This document shows positions 1 to 9,245 of a stretch of DNA of 64,000 bases, in pieces (position 1 is the first letter of the stretch; every line of letters begins with the position of its first letter). This DNA is from Gammaproteobacteria bacterium. Lineage in GTDB: Bacteria; Pseudomonadota; Gammaproteobacteria; Pseudomonadales; Halieaceae. The position numbers were made by a program, and so were the translations under genes. The notes below the pieces were generated by a model, which saw only the letters and a list, made by a program, of their open reading frames with translations, was not told where the DNA came from and did no database searches. The stretch lies in the NCBI GenBank assembly GCA_030428835.1, contig JAUIEP010000004.1, forward strand, positions 16,300 through 80,299, written 5' to 3'.

Positions 1-757
1 CCAGCGCCATGAGGTTATTGGTCGGGTCGAAATCCGCCCAACCCTCCGTCGGGGAATAGGCGGAGAACCAGGCGTGGCTGGCATCGGCGCCGGTCAGCTT
101 CTCCGTCCCGGGCGGCGGCGTCGTCTCGAGGTAGCCGCTGATGTAGCGCGCCGGGAAGCCCAGCGAGCGCAGGCAGCCGATAGCCAGGTGGGCAAAGTCC
201 TGGCAGACGCCGCGGCGATGCTCCAGCACGGTTTCCAGGGGTGTCGCCACCTCGGTGAAGCGGGGGTCATAGGTAAAGTCCGCGAATATCCGCGTGGTCA
301 GGTCGCGCACGCAGGAGAAGAACGGCCTGTCTTCCTGGAAGGACGGCGCCGCGTACTCGGCGAGCCGGGTGTCGCGGCGCACCATGGGTGAATTCAGCAG
401 GAACTCGCGCGCCCGCACGTTCTCCGCCACGCTGACGTCCGGCAACAGCGCGCGGACATCGGCGCAGGTCGCGCCGAAGTCCAGCGCGAGGCTCTGGCGT
501 TGCCCCGTGACCTCCACGTCGCTCTGTGCCGTGACCTCCAGCACCGTATGCTGCGCCTGCACCGTGAAATGGTAGGTGGAGTTACCGAAATAGTCGTAGC
601 GCTGGGTACCGACCACGGGCGCCGGGTCCACGTTGATCACAGCACTGTTGCAGCGCTGGAAGGAGGTGTTGCGCGGCAGCAGGTGCGCGAGGCTCACACA
701 CTGGTCGACCGGCGCGGAATAGCGGTAGCGCGTGGTGTGGCTGACGCGGTAGATCAC
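1..757 (-). CDS. Transglutaminase-like protein (3' end outside window)
   Basis: Predicted cysteine-peptidase-fold transglutaminase-like protein of the type encoded with alpha-E and circularly permuted ATP-grasp proteins. The first 252 codons are in the window and the end lies beyond base 1. An N-terminal bacterial transglutaminase-associated region (about residues 1-150) precedes a transglutaminase core with the full triad: Cys185 in GVCQDF, His228 in SHAW and Asp244 in DFDPTNN. It starts at a GTG that overlaps the stop of the upstream gene by four bases (GTGA), with an AGGAGG ribosome site just before it. The overlap indicates translational coupling in an operon with the amidoligase-like genes. 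Family membership is clear; the substrate is unknown. Confidence 0.9.
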   Translation of the reverse strand, partial: MIYRVSHTTRYRYSAPVDQCVSLAHLLPRNTSFQRCNSAVINVDPAPVVGTQRYDYFGNSTYHFTVQAQHTVLEVTAQSDVEVTGQRQSLALDFGATCADVRALLPDVSVAENVRAREFLLNSPMVRRDTRLAEYAAPSFQEDRPFFSCVRDLTTRIFADFTYDPRFTEVATPLETVLEHRRGVCQDFAHLAIGCLRSLGFPARYISGYLETTPPPGTEKLTGADASHAWFSAYSPTEGWADFDPTNNLMAL

Positions 758-3288
758 TCGCTGTCCTCCTTGTGCGGCGGCCACATGGGTTGCGGCCCGG
801 AGGTGTGGTCGAAGTAACGCTCCGCGAGCCGGCCCGCGGTCTCACTCACCAGGCGCTGCACGCGCGCGAGCAACTGGTCCAGGTCGGCGCGCAGGTATTC
901 GCCATCGCCCGCATTGGCGAGCGCGGCGAGATCCGCCAGCTGCACACTGGACATCGCTTCCAGCAGCAGGCGCTTCTCCGGCGTCAGCCGCTCTCCGGGC
1001 CTGGCGGGCAGGTCGGAGAGGTGTTCGTTCAGGCGCTCGAGCTGGTAGATCAGCGCGCGCGGGTTGGTCGGTTCCAGCAGCAGCAGGTCGAGGCCGCTGG
1101 CGGTGCTGAACGCGCCCTGGTAACGGCGCCGGTAGGTCATGAGCACTTCCGCGCTGAGCAGCGCGGTCTCCATGACAAGCGCCGCGTCGCTGCCCGGCAC
1201 GACGGGCACCCACAGCGAGCGCATCACCGAGATGGACTGCAGCGCGCGTTCGATGCGCCTGCCCACGTCCATGAAGAGCCACCCCTGCCCGCGCACCATG
1301 GACTCCTGCGCGAGGCCGGACAGCGCGAGCAGGTGCGTCACCAGGCGCCCCAGCTCTTCCTCCGGCGCCGCGTTGAAGCCGCCGCGCAGGCGCCCGGGCA
1401 ACTTGCCCAGGCCGTCGCTGAGGTCGTTCAGGATGCGTTGCGCGTCCGACGACATGTAATCCTGTACCCGGTTGGAGGACTCCAGCATCGCGCGCAGGGA
1501 GAACACGACGCTGCCGTCGCGCTTCGCGTCCAGCACGACCGACAGCAGTTCGTCCTCGGCGCGCCGGGCCAGCACTTTCTCGTCCAGGAAACCCGGATAG
1601 GTAACGGTCAGGTGCGTCACCGCGCGCAGCAACAGGCCGCGGGTCTGCGCCTGCATGCCGTCTTCCTCGTGCAACTTGGTGAAGACGGTGCGCAGCAGGC
1701 GCAGCGCCGCCTCCGCGCGCTCCGAGTAGCGCCCGAACCAGAACAGGTTTTCCACCACCCTGCTCGGCAGTTGCGCGTCGGTGCCGGCCTGCGCGTCGGT
1801 CCGCGCCACCGGCGTGTCCTCGGGCGCGCTGCGCCGCTCCGGTTCCGACGCCAGTACCCAGGTGTCCTTGCTCAGCGAACCCAGCCGGTTGGTGATTTCG
1901 AACACCCCCGGTTGCGAGCCGACACGCGTGAGTCCGCCCGGCATGACCGTGTACGACGATTCCCCCGCGACCGCGAAACCGCGCAGCACGGAGGGCAGTG
2001 CGGTGATCTTGCCGCCCTCCCATACCGGCGAGACGGAGGGTTGCAGGTGCGCCTGTGCCACGTACTGCTGCGGATCCGCGAGGATGTCGGCGCGCAGGGC
2101 CGACAGCTCGGCGGCGCTGAGCGTGGCGCCCGGCCGGGTGCGGAACGTCTGGTCGCGATGGGTCGTCTTGACGACGAGGGTCGGGAGGTTGTCGAGCACG
2201 TACTGTCTGTCGTCGGCGTCGCCGCACCAGAAGGTCGCGACGCTGGGCAGGCGCAGGTCGCGGCCGAGGAAATGGCGCGCCGCCGCGGGCAGGTAGCGCG
2301 CCAGTCCGCGGTTTTCCAGGATGCCCGAGCCCGGCGGGTTGACCACCGCCACGTTGCCCAGGCGCATGACCTCCAACAGCCCCGGCACGCCCAGGCGCGA
2401 ATCGTTGCGCAACTCCACCGGGTCGCACCAGGCGTCGTCCACGCGGCGCAACAGCACGTCGATCCGCGTCAGCCCGTCCAGGGTCTTCAACCACAGATAG
2501 CCGTCGCGGACGGTGAGGTCGCTGCCCTGCACCAGTTGGTAGCCGAGGTGGTTGGCGAGGTAGAGGTGCTCGAAGTAGGTTTCGTTGTAGGCGCCCGGCG
2601 TGAGTACCGCCACCCGCGCGGCTCCCCCGTTGGGATTGAGGGCGTTGATGGTGAGGCGCAGGCTGTGGAAGTACAGCGACAGGCGGTGCACGTGGCTGTC
2701 GCGGAACAGGCTGGGAAACACGCGGCTCATCGCCATGCGGTTCTCCAGCGCGTAGCCGCTGCCGCTGGGCGTCTGCGCGCGGTCCGACATGATGACGACG
2801 TTGCCGTCAGGCAGGCGCACCATGTCCGCGGCGTACAGGATGAGCTGCTGCTCGCCGGAGAGCCTGAGATCCTGGCACTCGCGCAGGAACCCCGGGTGAC
2901 TGAAAATCAGCTCGGGCGGGATGACCCCCTCGTGCAGCAGGCTGCGCGCGCCGTACAAATCGCGAAGGACCAGGTCCAGCAGTTCCGCGCGCTCGCGAAT
3001 ACCCGACTCGATGTCGTTCCACTCGCGGCTGTCGATGAGCAGCGGTATGGGGTCCATCGCCCACGGCTGTGCGACGAGGCCGTGGGAGTAATCGTTGTAG
3101 GTGGCGCCGTCGTCGCGCAGGATTCGCTCGAGGGTGAGGCGGCGCTGGTTGAACTCCTCGACGCCCAGCTCCGCGACGCTGCCCAGCAGGTAGCGCCAGT
3201 GTTCGCGGGCGTCGCCGTCCGCGCCATAGGCCTCGTTGAAGGCGGTTGCGACTTCGTCGGGGATACTTGTCTGGCGCTGTCGTGGCAT
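754..3288 (-). CDS. Fused circularly permuted ATP-grasp / alpha-E domain protein
   Basis: A single 844-residue protein joins a circularly permuted ATP-grasp region (about 1-470, COG2308-like) to an alpha-helical alpha-E (DUF403) region (about 500-825), the two families that are separate genes at 6682-9065. The family is predicted to form amide or peptide bonds, but no product is known. The loop that reads KPANESGGYG in the stand-alone paralog (Lys374 onward) reads KTTHRDQTFR here at the same residue number, so the glycine-rich ATP-contacting loop is missing. The ATP-grasp half may therefore be inactive or regulatory. Its stop overlaps the start of the following transglutaminase gene, and it lies 50 bases after the DUF2126 gene on the same strand. 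Confidence 0.9.
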   Translation of the reverse strand: MPRQRQTSIPDEVATAFNEAYGADGDAREHWRYLLGSVAELGVEEFNQRRLTLERILRDDGATYNDYSHGLVAQPWAMDPIPLLIDSREWNDIESGIRERAELLDLVLRDLYGARSLLHEGVIPPELIFSHPGFLRECQDLRLSGEQQLILYAADMVRLPDGNVVIMSDRAQTPSGSGYALENRMAMSRVFPSLFRDSHVHRLSLYFHSLRLTINALNPNGGAARVAVLTPGAYNETYFEHLYLANHLGYQLVQGSDLTVRDGYLWLKTLDGLTRIDVLLRRVDDAWCDPVELRNDSRLGVPGLLEVMRLGNVAVVNPPGSGILENRGLARYLPAAARHFLGRDLRLPSVATFWCGDADDRQYVLDNLPTLVVKTTHRDQTFRTRPGATLSAAELSALRADILADPQQYVAQAHLQPSVSPVWEGGKITALPSVLRGFAVAGESSYTVMPGGLTRVGSQPGVFEITNRLGSLSKDTWVLASEPERRSAPEDTPVARTDAQAGTDAQLPSRVVENLFWFGRYSERAEAALRLLRTVFTKLHEEDGMQAQTRGLLLRAVTHLTVTYPGFLDEKVLARRAEDELLSVVLDAKRDGSVVFSLRAMLESSNRVQDYMSSDAQRILNDLSDGLGKLPGRLRGGFNAAPEEELGRLVTHLLALSGLAQESMVRGQGWLFMDVGRRIERALQSISVMRSLWVPVVPGSDAALVMETALLSAEVLMTYRRRYQGAFSTASGLDLLLLEPTNPRALIYQLERLNEHLSDLPARPGERLTPEKRLLLEAMSSVQLADLAALANAGDGEYLRADLDQLLARVQRLVSETAGRLAERYFDHTSGPQPMWPPHKEDSE

Positions 3289-3338
3289 CGGTGCCCGGGC
3301 TTGCTGGAGTTGTCCCGATTATTGCGGAATTGGCCCTG

Positions 3339-6300
3339 TCAGGCCAACGGGCGCCGCAGGTCCAGTGTATGCGGGTATTCGCCGGCCGGTTCCTCGGCCG
3401 GGGGCGCCATCGGCCGCGAGCCGTGCTCGTGCGGGAAGAACTCGCGGATACTGTCGTAGTCCGCCAGCGGGGGGATGACATGGGGGGTGTGGCCGTAATC
3501 CCAGAAGCGGTTCACGCGCCGTGCCTCGGCCTCGAAAGCGTTGACGGGCAGCGTGTCGTAGCTGCGCCCCCCGGGGTGGGATACGTGGTAGGTGCAGCCG
3601 CCCACCGAGCGGCCGTTCCAGGTGTCGACCAGGTCGAACACCAGCGGCGAGTGCACACCGATACGGGGGTGCAGCGCCGACGGCGGTTGCCACGCCCGGT
3701 AGCGCACGCCGGCCACGTATTCTCCCTTGCGGCCGGTGTTGCGCAGTGGCACGCGGCGGCCGTTGCAGGCGAGCACGTAGCGCTCCGGGGTCAGTCCGGT
3801 CAGCTTGACCTGCAGCCGCTCCACGGACGAGTCGACATAACGCGAGGTGCCGAAGCTGCTCACCTCCTCGCCCAGCACGTGCCAGGGTTCGATCGCCCAG
3901 CGCAGTTCCAGGTTGATATCGCCGATGTCGACATTGCCGTAGTGCGGAAAGCGGAACTCCTCGAAGGCGGCGAGCCAGTCGAGCTGGAAGGGGTAACCGT
4001 GCTCGTTGAGGTCCTCCACGACCTCGCGCAGGTCCGCCCAGACATGGTGTGGCAGCATGAAGCGGTCGTGCAGCAGCGTGCCCCAGCGCACGAGTTCACC
4101 GCGGTAGGGTTTCTTCCAGAAGCGCGCCACCAGGCAGCGCAACAGCAGCACCTGCACCAGCGCCATGCGCGAGTGCGGGGGCATTTCGAAGCCGCGGAAT
4201 TCCAGCAGGCCGAGCCGGCCCGTTGCGCTGCCCGGCGCGTACAGCTTGTCGATGCAGAACTCGGAGCGGTGGGTATTGCCCGTGATATCGATCAGCAGGT
4301 TGCGCATCAGGCGGTCGACCAGCCAGGGCTGCGCCACCTCGTTCTCCGGGAACTGGCTGAAAGCGATTTCCAGCTCGTACAGCATCTCGTCGCGGCCCTC
4401 GTCCACCCGCGGCGCCTGGCTGGTCGGGCCCAGGAACAGGCCGGAAAACAGGTAGGACAGGCCCGGGTGGTGTTGCCAGTAGGTGACCAGGCTGCGCAGC
4501 AGGTCGGGGCGCCGCAGCAGCGGGCTGTCCTGGGGGGTCCTGCCACCCAGGGTGACGTGGTTGCCGCCGCCGGTACCGGAATGGCGGCCGTCGAGCATGA
4601 ACTTTTCCGTGCCGAGTCGCGCCAGTCGCGCCTCTTCGTACAGCGCCGTCGTGTTGTCGACGAGTTCGCGCCAGCTGCCCGCGGGATGGATGTTGACCTC
4701 GATCACGCCGGGATCCGGCGTCACCAGCAGGCGCACGAGTCGCGGGTCGCGGGGCGGTTCGTAGCCCTCGATCACGACCGGCAGTTTGAGCTCGCGCGCG
4801 GTGTCCTCCACCGCGGTGATGAGGTCGATATAGTGCTCCAGGGTTTGCAGCGGCGGCAGGAACACGTGCACCTTGCCGTCGCGCGGCTCGACGCACAGCG
4901 TCGTGCGCACAATCCCCTGCGCCGCGCGCTCGTCTGGCGGGACTGCGCTCGCCGCCTGCTCGTGCACGCGCTGGCGCACCTGTGCCGCGTCGGGCAGCGG
5001 TTCCCGGGGCGCGAACGGGTCGCGTTCCGGGCGCATCGTGTCCTCTTCGCGCTCGGGTTGCAGGAGTGCGTCCAGCGGCAGGCGCAGGCCCATGGGCGAG
5101 TCGCCGGGCACCAGGTAGACGCGCTCCGCGCGCAGGCGCCACTCGCTGCTGCGCCAGTGCCTGCCCTCGTCGCGCTCCAGCGGCAGCAGATAGCCCGTCG
5201 GCTCATTGAGGCCGCGACTGAGCAGACGCGCCAGGCGCCGGCGCTCGCCGGGGTCCTTGAGATTCGCCCGCGCGGGGTCGAGGTTGTCGGGCACCTGCTG
5301 CTCCTGCCACAGGTAGTAGAGCTGGTCCTCGAAGGCCGGCGCGATGTACTCCTCCCGCACGCCCAGCGCCGCCGCCAGTCGCTGCATGAAGGCCCGGGCT
5401 GCACTCAGTTCATGACCGTAGTCCCGGTCGACGCGCGCCAGCAGGTCGGCCTGCTGCCACAACGGCTCCCCGTCCGCGCGCCAGAAGCAACCCAGCGCCC
5501 AGCGCGGGGTGGGCTCGCCCGGGTACCACTTACCCTGGCCGTAGTGCAGCAGGCCCCCGGGGGCGAAGCGTTCGCGCAGCCGCACCAGCAGATCCTTGGC
5601 CAGCTTCAGCTTGTGCTCGCCCAGCGCGTGGGTATTCCACTGGGCGGAGTCCATGTCGTCGATGGACACGAAGGTGGGTTCGCCGCCCATGGTCAGGCGC
5701 ACGTCGCCGTCTGCGAACTCCCTGTCGACCGCGTCGCCCAGTGCATTGATCGCGGCCCAGTCGTGGTCGCTGTAGGGTTTGGTGACGCGCGGGTCTTCGT
5801 GTACACGCATCACGTCGTTGACGTAGCTGAACTGGACCTCGCAGGGATCCGTGGCGCCGGTGATCGGGGCGGCGGATATCGGGCTGGGGGTGCAGGCCAG
5901 CGGGATGTGGCTCTCGCCGGCAAAGAGGCCGGAGGTCGGGTCGAGGCCCACCCAGCCCGCGCCGGGCAGGAACACCTCGCACCAGGCGTGCAGGTCAGTG
6001 AAGTCGTTTGCTGGCCCGGATGGGCCGTCCAGCGAGGTCATGTCGGGCGCGAGCTGCACGAGATACCCGGAACAGAAGCGCGCCGCGAGACCGAGGCGAC
6101 GCAGGATCTGTACCAGCAGCCAGCCGGAGTCGCGGCAGGACCCGCGCGCGAGGCGCAGGGTTTCCTCGCAGCTCTGCACCCCGGGCTCCATGCGCACGTT
6201 GTACTCGATATCGCGCTCCAGGCGCTGGTTCAGCTCAACCAGGAAGTCGATGATGGGGCGCTTGTCGCGGGACACGCCGGCCAGCCACTCGTCGAGCAGC

Positions 6301-6674
6301 GGGCTGTCCTCTTCGGTCTCCAGGTACGGCCCCAGTTCCCGGCGCAGGTGGCGGTCGTACGTGAACGGGTAGTGCTCGGCGTACTCCTCCACGAAAAAAT
6401 CGAACGGGTTGATCACCGTCATGTCGGTGATGATCTCGACCTCCACGCTCAGGTGGTCCTGCTTCTCGGGAAACACCAGTCGCGCGAGGAAGTTGCCGAA
6501 GGGATCCTGCTGCCAGTTGATGAAGTGCTCTTCCGGCTGGATCTTCAGCGAGTAGCTGTAGATGCGGTTGCGACAATGCGGTGCCGGGCGCAGGCGCAGC
6601 ACATGGGGGGAGATCGTTACCGCGCGGTCAAAGCGGTAGTAGGTGTTATGCCTTACGGCAACGCGAATGGCCAA
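3339..6674 (-). CDS. Transglutaminase-DUF2126 putative amidoligase, 1111 aa
   Basis: A two-part protein. The N-terminal third is a transglutaminase-like module (associated domain about 5-90; core with Cys180 in GSCRDS, His229 in LHAW and Asp245 in GLDPTSG). The rest (about 300-1100) is DUF2126, a family described as a putative amidoligase. Full length for this architecture. The start is taken as TTG at 6674 because the conserved N-terminal sequence (AIRVAVRHNTYYRFDR) begins there and no ATG is nearer; a GAGGA sits upstream. It follows the alpha-E gene by seven bases, so the two are almost certainly co-transcribed. The triad suggests hydrolysis or transfer on an amide, and the DUF2126 part suggests amide formation. 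Substrates are unknown. Confidence 0.9.
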   Translation of the reverse strand: MAIRVAVRHNTYYRFDRAVTISPHVLRLRPAPHCRNRIYSYSLKIQPEEHFINWQQDPFGNFLARLVFPEKQDHLSVEVEIITDMTVINPFDFFVEEYAEHYPFTYDRHLRRELGPYLETEEDSPLLDEWLAGVSRDKRPIIDFLVELNQRLERDIEYNVRMEPGVQSCEETLRLARGSCRDSGWLLVQILRRLGLAARFCSGYLVQLAPDMTSLDGPSGPANDFTDLHAWCEVFLPGAGWVGLDPTSGLFAGESHIPLACTPSPISAAPITGATDPCEVQFSYVNDVMRVHEDPRVTKPYSDHDWAAINALGDAVDREFADGDVRLTMGGEPTFVSIDDMDSAQWNTHALGEHKLKLAKDLLVRLRERFAPGGLLHYGQGKWYPGEPTPRWALGCFWRADGEPLWQQADLLARVDRDYGHELSAARAFMQRLAAALGVREEYIAPAFEDQLYYLWQEQQVPDNLDPARANLKDPGERRRLARLLSRGLNEPTGYLLPLERDEGRHWRSSEWRLRAERVYLVPGDSPMGLRLPLDALLQPEREEDTMRPERDPFAPREPLPDAAQVRQRVHEQAASAVPPDERAAQGIVRTTLCVEPRDGKVHVFLPPLQTLEHYIDLITAVEDTARELKLPVVIEGYEPPRDPRLVRLLVTPDPGVIEVNIHPAGSWRELVDNTTALYEEARLARLGTEKFMLDGRHSGTGGGNHVTLGGRTPQDSPLLRRPDLLRSLVTYWQHHPGLSYLFSGLFLGPTSQAPRVDEGRDEMLYELEIAFSQFPENEVAQPWLVDRLMRNLLIDITGNTHRSEFCIDKLYAPGSATGRLGLLEFRGFEMPPHSRMALVQVLLLRCLVARFWKKPYRGELVRWGTLLHDRFMLPHHVWADLREVVEDLNEHGYPFQLDWLAAFEEFRFPHYGNVDIGDINLELRWAIEPWHVLGEEVSSFGTSRYVDSSVERLQVKLTGLTPERYVLACNGRRVPLRNTGRKGEYVAGVRYRAWQPPSALHPRIGVHSPLVFDLVDTWNGRSVGGCTYHVSHPGGRSYDTLPVNAFEAEARRVNRFWDYGHTPHVIPPLADYDSIREFFPHEHGSRPMAPPAEEPAGEYPHTLDLRRPLA

Positions 6675-6681
6675 GTTGGGA

Positions 6682-7620
6682 CTATTCCTCGGGGGGCAGG
6701 AACCAGCTTTCGACGATGACGTCGTGGAGTTCGTTGATGCGGAGCTGGAAACGGTCTATGAAGCGGTGCAGTTCGTCGCGGCTTGCGCCCCCGACGGGGA
6801 AACGAGCGAGGCTGCGCCGGGCGCCTTCCAGCAAGCGCGATGCCTTCGCGCGGTTCTTCAGGGGGTGCAGCTCCCTGCGCATGCGATCCAGGCAGAAATG
6901 TACGGAGCGCGGCAGCGTGCGGTCGCGCAGGACGAACTGGACGACCGCATCGCTCTCGATCTGCGGCCCGACCGTCCGCCGGAACGTGCCCAGGGCGGAC
7001 AGCGAATCGAGCAGGCTGGCCCAGATGAGCGGATCCACGGCGGTCAGGTGTCGCTCCTCGCGCAGCAGCACGCCGGCGCCGACGTCGATCACGCGGGTGG
7101 TCATGTCGGCGCGCTCCAGCAGGTGCCCAAGCTGGATGAAACGGTACGCGTGATCGCGGCACAGCGTCGTCATGATGAGCCCCATGATCATCTGGCAGCG
7201 CGAGATCACCTGGTCGAGGAACTGCTGGCGATGGCGGCGCCCGACCGAGGACTCGGCGTAGTCGCGCGTGTACAGGTAGAGCTCGTTGACGTGTTCCCAG
7301 ACTTCCTTCGGGAGCACGTCGCGCGTGGTGCGGATATTCTCGCGCGCGGCGCCGACCGAGCTGTAGATGCTGCCGGGGCTCTCGGGGTCGGCAATGAGAA
7401 AGCCCAGCACGTTCGTCTCGTTGAAGGCGCGGTGCTTGTCGAGGAAGATCTGGTCGGCATCCTGGATGCGCACCAGGATATCCCAGCCCGGCGCCGCCGA
7501 TTTCGGAATGTCCATGGCCAGGTGGGCGTAGGAACGCACCAGGCGCGCCGTGTCCTCGGCGCGTTCGAGGTAGCGCGCGCTCCAGTACAGTCGTTCGGCG
7601 ACCCGCGAAAGCATTGTCAT
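6682..7620 (-). CDS. Alpha-E domain protein (DUF403)
   Basis: A 312-residue, mostly helical protein of the alpha-E family (COG2307), recognised from its N-terminal signature LSRVAERLYWSARYLERAED. The family has no solved activity but is almost always found beside circularly permuted ATP-grasp and transglutaminase genes. The start at ATG 7620 is chosen because it overlaps the stop of the ATP-grasp gene as ATGA; a second ATG two codons later is possible. A C-terminal alpha-E domain of the same family is fused to the ATP-grasp protein at 754-3288, so the operon carries two copies. Confidence 0.9.
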   Translation of the reverse strand: MTMLSRVAERLYWSARYLERAEDTARLVRSYAHLAMDIPKSAAPGWDILVRIQDADQIFLDKHRAFNETNVLGFLIADPESPGSIYSSVGAARENIRTTRDVLPKEVWEHVNELYLYTRDYAESSVGRRHRQQFLDQVISRCQMIMGLIMTTLCRDHAYRFIQLGHLLERADMTTRVIDVGAGVLLREERHLTAVDPLIWASLLDSLSALGTFRRTVGPQIESDAVVQFVLRDRTLPRSVHFCLDRMRRELHPLKNRAKASRLLEGARRSLARFPVGGASRDELHRFIDRFQLRINELHDVIVESWFLPPEE

Positions 7621-9065
7621 TTGGACGCCTCCACGATCCAGGTGTCCTTGCTGCCGCCGCCCTGGGACGAGTTCACGACGAGCGAACCCTTGACCATGGC
7701 CACGCGGGTGAGGCCGCCCGGCGTCACCCAGGTGTCGCGTCCGCTCAGGATAAACGGTCGCAGGTCGAGGTGGCGCGGTTCCACACTGTTGTTGATGTAG
7801 GTCGGCGCGGTGGACAGGGACAGGGTGGGCTGGGCGATATAGTTGCGCGGGTTCTTCTCGATGAGCCGCGCAAATTCCTGGCGCTTCTTCTGCGTGGAAT
7901 GTGGCCCGACCAGCATGCCGTAGCCGCCGGATTCGTTCGCGGGCTTCACAACCAGTTTGTCCAGGTTGTTCAGCACGTAATCGCGCTCCTTCGGGCGCAT
8001 GCACAGGTAGGTCTTGACGCTGGCGATCGCCGGCTCCTCCTTGAGGTAGTAGCGGATCATGTCGGGTACGAAGGCGTAGACCACCTTGTCATCGGCGACA
8101 CCGCTGCCCGGCGCGTTGGCGATGGCCACGTTGCCCGCCTTCCAGGCCCGCATCAGGCCGGGTACCCCCAGCACCGAGTCCTCGTTGAAGACCTCGGGGT
8201 CGATAAACAGGTCATCGACCCGGCGGTAGATGACATCGACGCGCTCAGGGCCGTCCACCGTGCGCATGTACACGCAATCGTCGCCGTCGACGAACAGGTC
8301 CGGGCCCTCCACCAGTTCGGCGCCCATGCCGCGGGCGAGGAAGGAGTGCTCGAAATAGGCGGAGTTATAGATGCCGGGGGTGAGTACCACGATGCAGGGC
8401 CGCCGCTGCGAGCGCGGCGACAGCGACGACAGCGCGCCGTACAGGCGGGTGGGGTAGTCATCCACGGGGCGGATATCGTAGTGCTCGAACAGCTCGGGCA
8501 GCACGCGCTTGGTGATCTCGCGGTTCTCGAGCATGTAGGACACGCCGGAAGGTACGCGCAGGTTGTCCTCCAGCACATAGAACTTGCCGTCCTTGTCGCG
8601 AATCAGGTCGGAACCGCAGATGTGGGCCCACACGCCGAAGCGCGGCGAGACCCCCTTGCACTGCTCGCGGTAGTTGCCGGACTCCAGGATCGTCTCGGCG
8701 GGGACAATGCCATCCTTGAGGATTTTCTGGCGGTTGTAGATGTCGTCGATGAAGGCGTTCAGCGCCTTGCAGCGTTGCGCCAGGCCCTTGCTGACCTGCT
8801 TCCATTCCCGGCCCGAGATCACCCGCGGGATGATATCGAACGGCCAGGAACGGTCGATGTTCTTGCCCTCACTGTAGATTGTGAAGGTGATGCCCATGTC
8901 CTTGATGGCCAGTTCCGCCTCGGTGCGCCGGGACTCGACCTCCTCGCGCGTCAATCCGCTCAGGAGGTTGACGGCACGCCGCGCCGCCACTCGTGGCTGG
9001 CCCTTGGCAGTTATCAGTTCGTCGAAGAAGTCTTTGCTCTGGTAGCTCTTCCAGCTTCTGGGCAT
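7617..9065 (-). CDS. Circularly permuted type 2 ATP-grasp protein
   Basis: A 482-residue protein of the COG2308 family, predicted to use ATP to form an amide or ester-like bond. The ATP-binding loop KPANESGGYG (Lys374, glycines 380-383) is intact, unlike in the fused paralog at 754-3288. Other conserved stretches include PSGVSYMLENR and the C-terminal TPGGLTRVA. The ATG at 9065 is chosen because family-like sequence (PRSWKSYQSKDFFDEL) begins there; the open frame extends upstream to 9173 without recognisable similarity, and no strong Shine-Dalgarno is visible. This is the first gene of the five-gene minus-strand operon, divergent from glyA, so the shared 180-base gap should hold both promoters. 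Confidence 0.9.
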   Translation of the reverse strand: MPRSWKSYQSKDFFDELITAKGQPRVAARRAVNLLSGLTREEVESRRTEAELAIKDMGITFTIYSEGKNIDRSWPFDIIPRVISGREWKQVSKGLAQRCKALNAFIDDIYNRQKILKDGIVPAETILESGNYREQCKGVSPRFGVWAHICGSDLIRDKDGKFYVLEDNLRVPSGVSYMLENREITKRVLPELFEHYDIRPVDDYPTRLYGALSSLSPRSQRRPCIVVLTPGIYNSAYFEHSFLARGMGAELVEGPDLFVDGDDCVYMRTVDGPERVDVIYRRVDDLFIDPEVFNEDSVLGVPGLMRAWKAGNVAIANAPGSGVADDKVVYAFVPDMIRYYLKEEPAIASVKTYLCMRPKERDYVLNNLDKLVVKPANESGGYGMLVGPHSTQKKRQEFARLIEKNPRNYIAQPTLSLSTAPTYINNSVEPRHLDLRPFILSGRDTWVTPGGLTRVAMVKGSLVVNSSQGGGSKDTWIVEASK

Positions 9066-9212
9066 CGGTTCGCATCGGTCTGAACAGGTTGGCAGAGTAT
9101 AGCGCAGCGCCCCGGAAATTGATGCAGCACGGGACCGGGATCGCTGTATCGCGCGCGCACCAACATGAGGCATGCGGCGATCACCCTCTTTATGCGCGCA
9201 GCTGCTTTGCGC

Positions 9213-9218
9213 TAGAAT
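9213..9218 (+). promoter_or_regulatory. Probable -10 of glyA promoter
   Basis: TAGAAT lies 27 bases upstream of the glyA start, followed by GCCGCGCTTTCAC. The -35 region is weak (TTATGC, 17 bases upstream). A closely similar TAGAATGGCCGCCCTTTCAC occurs before ribA at 17150, which supports this being a genuine promoter pattern of the genome. Confidence 0.45.
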
Positions 9219-9245
9219 GCCGCGCTTTCACGCGGGGGACGCAAC

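Noticed and set aside
772..3459. Long plus-strand open frames over 754-3288 (895 aa) and 3246-6719 (1157 aa)
   Set aside because: They lie antisense to genes with clear family motifs, have no recognisable domains, and arise from high GC at third positions.
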